DNA of 6,871 nucleotides from NCBI GenBank assembly GCA_900555365.1, contig USKO01000034.1, positions 1 through 6,871 on the forward strand, in the 5' to 3' direction. A program made the position numbers and the translations under genes. Positions 1 to 5,700 of this stretch are shown here, piece after piece. Source of the DNA: an uncultured Bacillota bacterium. Its GTDB lineage: Bacteria > Bacillota > Clostridia > Christensenellales > UBA1242. Position 1 is the first letter of the stretch. Every line of letters starts with the position of its first letter. Under the pieces are notes generated by a model. That model ran no database searches. It worked only from the letters and a program-made list of their open reading frames with translations, and was not told where the DNA came from.

Positions 1-51
1 ATAAATTAAGATAAAAAATAAAATTAAAAAATAAAAAAAGCCAAAACAAAA

Positions 52-69
52 ACCGCCAGAATTGGCGGT
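52..69 (-). terminator. Distal hairpin terminator of the leftward unknown gene
   Basis: A perfect 6-bp GC-rich stem (ACCGCC at 52-57 and GGCGGT at 64-69) closes on a 6-nt loop. Read on the minus strand it is followed by a T-rich run (TTTTGTTTTGGC, then seven T). This is the form of an intrinsic terminator for leftward transcription coming from the gene that ends at 154. On the plus strand it is followed by A rather than T, so it should work mainly leftward. Confidence 0.75.
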
Positions 70-76
70 AAAAAAA

Positions 77-106
77 TGTATACTTAAATTGCTTTTTAAG
101 TATACA
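77..106 (-). terminator. Proximal hairpin terminator of the leftward unknown gene
   Basis: A perfect 12-bp AT-rich inverted repeat (77-88 and 95-106, core GTATACTTAAA) has a 6-nt loop. On the minus strand it is followed directly by ATTTTTTT, a U-tract in the transcript. It lies about 48 nt after the stop codon at 154-156, so it would be the first terminator met by leftward transcription, with the GC-rich hairpin at 52-69 as a second. The stem is AT-rich and may be leaky alone. Confidence 0.65.
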
Positions 107-153
107 ATATTTTCATTGTCAATTATTTAAAAGAAAGTAAATCAATTTAAAAA

Positions 154-708
154 TCACTCTTGTGCGAGAGGGGAAGAAAAAGAGCCATCCATTTCAAAGT
201 TTATTTCTTTGATTTTAGATTTTTTGTGCTCAAGCATATTGTTATATTTTTTGTGCAGCTCTTGTGATAAGATTTTGGCTTGAGTTTTTGTTAATTTTTG
301 GTGAGAGGGTTCTTTCTCAATTTTTAAATTGATGTTTTTATCAATTATCTCTAATATCTCTCTTTCTATTCTTTCATCTAAAAGCAAATCTGGCAGGCTT
401 GCGATATTTTCTAAGTCTTTTTTAATCAGTTCTCTATAGAGCTTCCACAAGGTTTCCTTTGCAAGTTTTTGAGATGAGAACATTTCTTTTTGCCAATTAT
501 TTCGATTTTTTGATTTATGACATAGAGTTGCGATTATATTTTGTAATTCTTCTAAAGAAAGTTCAACAGATGGATAGTTGTCAACAATATAGATGGTCGA
601 GGCTTCTGTGACAAATTTAAAGTAAAGAGATAGCATTCCCTTATTAATACTAATAGAATATTTTTCTTTGCCATTTTTAATGGACGCTGATTTTTTATAG
701 AAATTCAT
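154..708 (-). CDS. Hypothetical protein, 184 residues, lysine-rich, soluble
   Basis: I do not recognise this protein. The ATG at 708 is preceded by AAGAGG on the minus strand (713-718) at about 4-nt spacing and by a near-consensus promoter (746-774). Two terminators lie downstream. These signals support a real, probably monocistronic gene. The first 50 or so residues are rich in beta-forming stretches (YSISI, LYFKFV, TIYIVD). The rest is charged, mostly K and E, and looks helical (LSLEELQNII, LWKLYRELIKKDLENI, DERIEREILEIIDKNI), which would fit a helical bundle or coiled coil. No signal peptide, membrane segment, metal-binding cluster or catalytic motif is visible, and there is only one cysteine. 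It is divergent from valS, which gives no functional link. A lineage-specific cytoplasmic protein is the most that can be said. Confidence 0.75.
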   Translation of the reverse strand: MNFYKKSASIKNGKEKYSISINKGMLSLYFKFVTEASTIYIVDNYPSVELSLEELQNIIATLCHKSKNRNNWQKEMFSSQKLAKETLWKLYRELIKKDLENIASLPDLLLDERIEREILEIIDKNINLKIEKEPSHQKLTKTQAKILSQELHKKYNNMLEHKKSKIKEINFEMDGSFSSPLAQE

Positions 709-745
709 ATTGCCTCTTGAAATATTGTTTATTAATAGTTCATAT

Positions 746-774
746 ATTCTAGATTAAATTATATGCTTTGTCAA
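746..774 (-). promoter_or_regulatory. Sigma-A-type promoter for the leftward unknown gene
   Basis: Reading leftward, a perfect -35 box TTGACA (plus-strand TGTCAA at 769-774) is followed by a 17-nt spacer and a -10 box TAGAAT (plus-strand ATTCTA at 746-751), one mismatch from TATAAT. Transcription should start near 739, giving a leader of about 30 nt that contains the AAGAGG ribosome site. This is the best consensus promoter in the window. Confidence 0.7.
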
Positions 775-825
775 TAGGAAATTTTATATAATTTTGTCAA
801 AAAAATTACCATATATTCAAAATGC

Positions 826-855
826 TTGATTTTATTTTCAAAATTATAGTATAAT
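826..855 (+). promoter_or_regulatory. Probable valS promoter
   Basis: TTGATT (826-831), an 18-nt spacer and a perfect TATAAT (850-855) form a sigma-A-type promoter just before valS. Initiation about 7 nt downstream would place the transcript start near 861-862, practically at the ribosome site AAGGAG (862-867), so the leader would be only about 11 nt. A second TATAAT at 787-792 lacks a well-placed -35 box but could give a leader of about 75 nt. Confidence 0.5.
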
Positions 856-872
856 TCCTAGAAGGAGTAATT

Positions 873-3476
873 ATGGATAAAAATTATACACCGGAATTAT
901 TTGAACGAGAAATATATAAGTTTTGGATGGATGGCAATTTTTTTAAAGCAGTTCCTGATAAGAGAGAACCATTCTCTATTGTTATGCCTCCACCTAATGT
1001 TACCGGAAAAGCTCATATTGGACATGCACTTGACTGTACCATTCAAGATGTTCTTACGCGATATAAAAGGATGCAGGGATATAACACCTTGTGGCTTCCT
1101 GGAACAGACCATGCTGCAATTGCAACAGAACAGGTGATAGTCAAGGATCTTAAACGCAATGGACTCACAAAAGAAATGATAGGTCGTGAAGAGTTTTTGA
1201 AACGCGGCTGGGATTGGTATGGGAAATATGCTCATATAATTTGTGATCAGTTTAAAGAACTAGGGGTCTCTTGCGATTGGTCAAGGCTTGCTTTTACAAT
1301 GGACGAAACAAGAAGCCGCGCCGTTCGTCATGTATTTTGTCAGTACTATAACGAAGGACTTATTTATAAAGGCAAGAGAGTTGTAAATTATTGTCCAAGC
1401 TGTAAAACAACAATTTCCGACAATGAAAATATTCATATTGATCAAAACACATATCTTTGGTATATAAGGTATCCTTTTGCTGATGGAAGCGGTGAGGTGG
1501 TTATAGCAACCACTCGTCCTGAAACTCTTTTTGGCGACACAGCTGTTGCAGTAAACCCTCAAGACGAACGCTTTAAAGGTCAAGTTGGCAAAGACTTAAT
1601 ATTGCCGCTTGTAAATCGGAAGATCAAACTTATTGCTGACGAGTATTGCGAAATGGGATTTGGAACTGGTGCGGTGAAGATAACTCCAGCCCATGATCCA
1701 AATGACTATGAGATTGGCTTAAGACACAATCTTGAAGTCATTAATTGTATTGATGATAACGGGCTTCTTACAGAAAGTGCAGGGCAGTTTGCTGGTATGG
1801 ATCGTATCAAAGCTCGTCCACTTATTGAAAAAGCTTTAATTGAAGGCGGGTACCTTGTAAAGAAAGAGAAATATAAGAATCAAGTTGGCACTTGCGAGAG
1901 GTGCGGCTCATTTACCGAACCAAGAATTTCTACTCAGTGGTTTGTAAAGATGAAAGAGCTTGTAAAACCAGCAATAGAGGCTGTTAAAAGTGGTAAATTA
2001 AAATTTCATCCTAAAAGATATGAAAAAACATATTTAAATTGGCTTGAAAACATTCAAGACTGGTGTATTTCAAGGCAGATTTGGCTGGGACACCGAATTC
2101 CAGTTTTCACATGTGAAAATGGCCATACATTTGCAAGTGAAGAGGAAAAGCCAAGCCGCTGTCCTGTATGTGGAAACAGTGTTTTGTCACAAGATAGTGA
2201 TGTGCTAGACACCTGGTTCTCATCTGCTCTTTGGCCTTTCTCAACCCTTGGATATCCTGACAAGACAAAGGATTTAGAGTACTATTATCCAACTTCAGCG
2301 CTCGTCACAGGATATGATATCATCACTTTCTGGGTTTCAAAGATGGTATTTTCTGGTCTTAAATTTATGGGCGATGTTCCTTTTAGAGATGTTGTAATTC
2401 ATGGTCTGGTACGAGATATTCATGGCATAAAGATGTCAAAACATCTTGGAAATGGCATTGATCCAATAGATATGATTGACAAATATGGTGCTGATGCACT
2501 TAGACTTAGCCTCATAAATGGTATGAGTATGGGCACTGACATCAAATATGGACAGGAAAAGGCAAAAGAGGCCAAGATATTTATAAATAAACTGTACAAC
2601 GCCTGCAAATTTGTTTGTCAAAATGTTGAAGATGTCAAAATCACTTCCATTAACAACCTAAATTTAAAAGAGAAAGACAAGTGGATCTTATCAGAGCTTG
2701 ATAAGCTTATAAAGTCTGTCAATCGAAACATTTCAAGATATGCATTTGGGAATGTGACAGGTGATTTAATTGAGTTTACAGTATCAAAATTTTGTGATTG
2801 GTATATTGAGCTTAGTAAAATCGAGCTATATGCAAATGACAAGGAAGATAAAACGCGAGTACAAAACATCTTGTTATATGTACTTACTAGTTTATTAAAA
2901 CTTTTCCATCCATTCATTCCATTTGTTACCGAGAAAGTTTATCAAGAGCTTCCAGGTCACAGCCAAACAATTATGAAAGAGCAGTATCCAACAAGATTAA
3001 AGCTAAAAAATACCAGCAATAGCTTTGAGCGTATAATTGATATTATTAAGGCTATTCGAAATGCGAGGGCAGAATATAATGTCCCAGACAACAAAAAGAC
3101 AAATATCTACTTTATAGTCAAGGAAGATGATATGCTTTTGCAAGCAAATTTGCAGGAAATCTCTAGGCTAGCACACGGCAGCTGCGCTGAAATTCTTTCA
3201 AGTGAGCCTCTTGAAAAATGCATTAGAGTAATTTGCGGCGAAACAAAAATTCTGATACCTATGGGTCAACTGGTTGACAATGAAAAGGAAAAGGAAAGAT
3301 TGTTAAAAGAGATAGATACAGTGAAGTTTGAAATTGCAAGATCACAAAAGATGCTTTCAAACCAAGGTTTTATTACTAAAGCACCAGTTGAACTTGTCGA
3401 AAATGAAAAACTCAAGCTGCAAAACAATGAAGACACTTTGAAAAGATTGCTTGAAGAGTATGGAAGCTTGCACTGA
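873..3476 (+). CDS. valS: Valyl-tRNA synthetase (ValRS), complete
   Basis: This cytoplasmic class I aminoacyl-tRNA synthetase joins valine to tRNA-Val using ATP and hydrolyses mischarged Thr-tRNA. The 867-residue length is usual for bacterial ValS (B. subtilis about 880). AAGGAG at 862-867, 5 nt before the ATG, fixes the start. Visible landmarks are PPPNVTGKAHIGH with the HIGH signature at residues 48-51; the CP1 editing domain with TTRPET (213-218) and KITPAHDPND (269-278), which retains the Arg, Thr, Lys and Asp positions expected for editing; cysteine pairs CPSC (174-177) and CERC (341-344); a second zinc-ribbon-like group CENGH (414-418) plus CPVC (430-433); WFSSALWPFS; and KMSKH (520-524). 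The anticodon-binding region follows, and the C-terminal 60 or so residues form the expected tRNA-binding coiled coil with the GFITKAP motif. It appears intact and catalytically competent. The stop is TGA, followed at once by TAA. There is no folC partner directly downstream, although that pairing is common in Bacillota. Confidence 0.98.
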   Translation: MDKNYTPELFEREIYKFWMDGNFFKAVPDKREPFSIVMPPPNVTGKAHIGHALDCTIQDVLTRYKRMQGYNTLWLPGTDHAAIATEQVIVKDLKRNGLTKEMIGREEFLKRGWDWYGKYAHIICDQFKELGVSCDWSRLAFTMDETRSRAVRHVFCQYYNEGLIYKGKRVVNYCPSCKTTISDNENIHIDQNTYLWYIRYPFADGSGEVVIATTRPETLFGDTAVAVNPQDERFKGQVGKDLILPLVNRKIKLIADEYCEMGFGTGAVKITPAHDPNDYEIGLRHNLEVINCIDDNGLLTESAGQFAGMDRIKARPLIEKALIEGGYLVKKEKYKNQVGTCERCGSFTEPRISTQWFVKMKELVKPAIEAVKSGKLKFHPKRYEKTYLNWLENIQDWCISRQIWLGHRIPVFTCENGHTFASEEEKPSRCPVCGNSVLSQDSDVLDTWFSSALWPFSTLGYPDKTKDLEYYYPTSALVTGYDIITFWVSKMVFSGLKFMGDVPFRDVVIHGLVRDIHGIKMSKHLGNGIDPIDMIDKYGADALRLSLINGMSMGTDIKYGQEKAKEAKIFINKLYNACKFVCQNVEDVKITSINNLNLKEKDKWILSELDKLIKSVNRNISRYAFGNVTGDLIEFTVSKFCDWYIELSKIELYANDKEDKTRVQNILLYVLTSLLKLFHPFIPFVTEKVYQELPGHSQTIMKEQYPTRLKLKNTSNSFERIIDIIKAIRNARAEYNVPDNKKTNIYFIVKEDDMLLQANLQEISRLAHGSCAEILSSEPLEKCIRVICGETKILIPMGQLVDNEKEKERLLKEIDTVKFEIARSQKMLSNQGFITKAPVELVENEKLKLQNNEDTLKRLLEEYGSLH

Positions 3477-3565
3477 TAAAAAATATTTTTAATTTATAAA
3501 TATTTATGGATTTAAAGTAAGTTATTATTAATTAATTTGATTAATTTATTTCAATTTTGTAAATA

Positions 3566-3589
3566 AAAGCAGTCATCTAAGACTGCTTT
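3566..3589. terminator. Bidirectional terminator between valS and the ankyrin gene
   Basis: A perfect 9-bp stem (AAAGCAGTC at 3566-3574 and GACTGCTTT at 3581-3589) closes on a 6-nt loop. Rightward, the stem runs into TTTATTACTTTTTAAT. Leftward, it runs into CTTTTATTTAC. Both sides are T-rich enough for an intrinsic terminator, and the hairpin lies in the gap between two convergent genes, about 90 bp from the valS stop and 67 bp from the ankyrin-gene stop. The remaining AT-rich bases of 3477-3655 show no gene. Confidence 0.75.
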
Positions 3590-3655
3590 ATTACTTTTTA
3601 ATATAGTTTAATAGTTGAAATTAGCAATTTTCATTTTGCTCATCATGGTTATTTT

Positions 3656-4237
3656 TTATTTTAAAATGATATCATAAATATTCATTTCTTTTGCTTTGTC
3701 CCAAGCGCTGTTGCCTTCATTATCTTTAATGTCAAGGTTTGCGCCATGATTTATTAAACATTCCGCCAATTCGACATCGCCGTTATCAGCAGCACAAACA
3801 GGTGTTCTGCCCCAATTATCTCTAATGTTAATATTGGCATTCTTGCCATGTTCAAGGATACAGTTTGCAATTTGCTGATTGCTCTCGTCGACAGCTGCAT
3901 GAAGAGGAGAGGTGCCGCTATTATCCGCAATATTTACATCGGCGTCGTTGTCTACCAAAAGTTTTACAAATTTATATCTATTTTTTTCACAAGCAATTAA
4001 GAGTGGTGTTTTATTGTGATCTGTAACAGCGTTCACATCGGCTCCGCGCTTGATTAAAGAAGCTGCTGTCTTATAGCTTCCTGCTCTAACCGCAATATGT
4101 AAAGCAGTGTAGCCACCTTTTCCTTTTTCATTAATATTCATGTTAAATTGGTCAATCACAGCCAATGTAAGATCATCGTTTCCACTTTCAATAATTTCAA
4201 AAATCATTTCAATATTCATACTTTTATCTCTATTCAT
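3656..4237 (-). CDS. Ankyrin-repeat protein, 193 residues
   Basis: The protein is almost entirely ankyrin repeats, a helix-turn-helix protein-binding scaffold without enzymatic activity. Residues about 11-40 look like a degenerate capping repeat. Canonical repeats follow at about 41-73 (YTALHIAV, LIKRGADVNA), 74-105 (KTPLLIAC, LLVDNDADVNI), 106-140 (TSPLHAAV, ILEHGKNANINI) and 141-172 (RTPVCAAD, LINHGANLDI). A partial C-terminal cap lies at 173-193. No signal peptide, membrane segment or extra domain is seen, so a cytoplasmic binding role is likely and the partner is unknown. The start is uncertain. ATG 4237 has AGGA only 3-4 nt upstream, while ATG 4219 (residue 7) has a weaker purine-rich AGAGA. 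The gene lies 109 bp downstream of murG on the same strand and has no strong promoter of its own that I can see, so it may depend on readthrough from murG. Confidence 0.9.
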   Translation of the reverse strand: MNRDKSMNIEMIFEIIESGNDDLTLAVIDQFNMNINEKGKGGYTALHIAVRAGSYKTAASLIKRGADVNAVTDHNKTPLLIACEKNRYKFVKLLVDNDADVNIADNSGTSPLHAAVDESNQQIANCILEHGKNANINIRDNWGRTPVCAADNGDVELAECLINHGANLDIKDNEGNSAWDKAKEMNIYDIILK

Positions 4238-4333
4238 TTTCCTGTTCTTGGTAAGAATTATTATTGCTGAGTTTTGCTTGAATTACATCAATGGTTTGGG
4301 CTATTTATAGTTTAATTTTGTCAACATAGTAGA

Positions 4334-4363
4334 TAAACAAAGCAGGTCATCCTGCTTTGTTTA
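4334..4363. terminator. Hairpin at the 3' end of murG, stop codon in the loop
   Basis: A perfect 13-bp inverted repeat (TAAACAAAGCAGG at 4334-4346 and CCTGCTTTGTTTA at 4351-4363) has a TCAT loop. On the murG (minus) strand it reads as an A-rich upstream arm, GCAGG, the loop ATGA, CCTGC, then TTTGTTTATCT. That matches an intrinsic terminator in which A-tract and U-tract also pair. The loop contains the murG TGA stop (4347-4349), and the upstream arm encodes the last few residues of MurG. On the plus strand the T-run ACTTTTTCTTT would also terminate rightward, antisense transcription. Confidence 0.6.
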
Positions 4364-5402
4364 CTTTTTCTTTAATAAGTCTAGCGATATTTTTGCTGGC
4401 ATTAGGGTTAGAAGATTTTTCCATATTTTGTTTGTATTTTTGACGATTTTTATTTAAATCTTCAAGTTTCCATAAAAATATGTCTTTGTTATAATCTTCC
4501 TCTTCAAGGATGTCGCCATATTCAAGCCCTGCAAAAAGTTTAGCATTTTCTATTTGATCGCCTCTTGAGCATTTCTTTGAAAGGGGAATCAGCAGCATGG
4601 GCTTTTTAAGTGCCAAGAATTCATTTATAGCCCCAGACCCTGCACGAGAGACAATCAAATCAGCCCAGTCAAGATAGTCGCCCATATTTTCAGCATAATC
4701 TATCTGCAAATATCCTAGTTTGTCAATTTTGTTTTTAAAATTTTTACCGGTTAAATGTATAACATTGTATTTTTTACAAAGGCAGTCAATGTTTTCAATA
4801 GTGATGTCATTTAAAAATTGCGCTCCGCTTGATCCGCCAACAACCAGCAAGTTTGGTTTATATTTATCAAAACTGCTAGGCAATTTCAAATTGTTTTTAT
4901 TTCCATTTAAGACCTTTTTTCGTATTGGTTGCCCAGTGAATACGCATTTAGGAGAAACAAGTGCAGTTTTCTCAAAAGCCACGCACATCACATCGCAGTA
5001 TTTAAGGATGATTTTATTTGCAAGCCCCATACTTAAATCTGATTCATGGCTGATAACTGGAATTTTAAGCATATGCGCTGCAATTACAACGGGAACTGCT
5101 ACATATCCTCCTTTAGAAAAAACAATATCTGGTTTGATTTTTTTTAATATTTTTTTTGCTTCAATGATTGAAAAAAGAAGTTTAAATGGGATTAAAATAT
5201 TTTTCAAGGTGATTTTTCGTACAAGTTTGACAGGTTTTATCATGTGATAAGTTATGTCGCTTTCTTTTGCCAAAATGTCCTTTTCCATACCTTCGCCACC
5301 GATAAAATGCACTTCAAAATCGCTGCCAATTTCTTCTCTAACTGCAAGAGCAGGATAAACATGGCCGGCAGTTCCGCCACCTGTCAAAACTAATTTTTTC
5401 AT
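4347..5402 (-). CDS. murG: MurG, UDP-GlcNAc:lipid I N-acetylglucosaminyltransferase
   Basis: MurG transfers GlcNAc from UDP-GlcNAc to undecaprenyl-pyrophosphoryl-MurNAc-pentapeptide (lipid I) on the inner face of the membrane, making lipid II, the last intracellular step of peptidoglycan synthesis. The start at 5402 is chosen because TTAGGAG (5408-5414) lies 5 nt upstream and the protein then opens MKKLVLTGGGTAGH, the usual N-terminus; in-frame TTG 5429 and ATG 5423 lie before this ribosome site. The 351-residue GT-B protein shows the glycine-rich loop GGGTAGH (8-14), FSKGGYVAVPV (95-105), HESDLSMGLANK (119-130, replacing the HEQN form), GGSSGAQ (189-195), SRAGSGAINEF (252-262, with E261 expected to contact the donor ribose) and SRGDQIENA (279-287). 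These variants are typical of clostridial MurG. There is no signal peptide, as expected for a peripheral protein. It stands apart from other division and cell-wall (dcw) genes: its neighbours are an ankyrin gene and a divergent gyrB. Confidence 0.96.
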   Translation of the reverse strand: MKKLVLTGGGTAGHVYPALAVREEIGSDFEVHFIGGEGMEKDILAKESDITYHMIKPVKLVRKITLKNILIPFKLLFSIIEAKKILKKIKPDIVFSKGGYVAVPVVIAAHMLKIPVISHESDLSMGLANKIILKYCDVMCVAFEKTALVSPKCVFTGQPIRKKVLNGNKNNLKLPSSFDKYKPNLLVVGGSSGAQFLNDITIENIDCLCKKYNVIHLTGKNFKNKIDKLGYLQIDYAENMGDYLDWADLIVSRAGSGAINEFLALKKPMLLIPLSKKCSRGDQIENAKLFAGLEYGDILEEEDYNKDIFLWKLEDLNKNRQKYKQNMEKSSNPNASKNIARLIKEKVNKAG

Positions 5403-5639
5403 AATAACTCCTAAATTTATCATACGCAAAACAAGGTTATTTATTACAAAGCATATAGCAAAAGATATGAATATTTATCTATAAAAATGTATAAATATGC
5501 AAAAATATTGATAAAAATTCTTTTTATATTTCTTATATGAGCTCTTTAAATTCAGAAATTTTCAATATTTATTAATGCTATATCGTTGCAGATAAGCTTT
5601 TTTAAATTTAAGTAACCACAGAATTTTGCAAAAAAATAA
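5403..5639. other. AT-rich divergent intergenic region between murG and gyrB
   Basis: These roughly 240 bases contain the murG ribosome site (5408-5414) and otherwise no gene, tRNA or recognisable riboswitch. The stretch is very AT-rich, with small dyads: ATATTTAT (5471-5478) with ATAAATAT (5491-5498), and ATAAAAA (5511-5517) with TTTTTAT (5521-5527). A murG promoter should lie here on the minus strand. TATGAT is present at 5418-5423, but no -35 box at good spacing stands out, so I do not call one. Confidence 0.5.
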
Positions 5640-5668
5640 TTGTTTAAAAAAAATAATTATGTTATACT
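5640..5668 (+). promoter_or_regulatory. Probable gyrB promoter, extended -10
   Basis: TTGTTT (5640-5645), a 17-nt spacer and TATACT (5663-5668) form a sigma-A-like promoter. TG at 5660-5661, one base before the hexamer, gives an extended -10 element that can offset the imperfect -35. Initiation near 5675 leaves a leader of about 25 nt containing the AGGAG ribosome site at 5691-5695. Confidence 0.6.
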
Positions 5669-5700
5669 AAAATAGCAAGAATTTATAAATAGGAGAAGAA

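Noticed and set aside
757..774. TTGACA with TATAAT 5 nt downstream on the minus strand
   Set aside because: The spacing is far too short; the same TTGACA pairs properly with TAGAAT at 746-751.
897..2917. Several open frames of 60-112 codons antisense or out of frame within valS
   Set aside because: All overlap the intact, motif-rich valS frame and resemble no protein; they are shadows of its codon usage.
4319..4324. Perfect TTGACA on the minus strand upstream of the ankyrin gene
   Set aside because: No -10 box lies 16-18 nt downstream; TATAAA follows after only 9 nt, so it is not called as a promoter.
4720..5247. A 175-codon open frame on the plus strand opposite murG
   Set aside because: It lies wholly antisense to a clearly conserved murG, has no good ribosome site, and its hydrophobic composition is a by-product of reading the opposite strand.
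5403..5700. Possible replication origin next to gyrB
   Set aside because: No DnaA boxes (TTATNCACA) are seen, and neither dnaA, dnaN nor recF is present.
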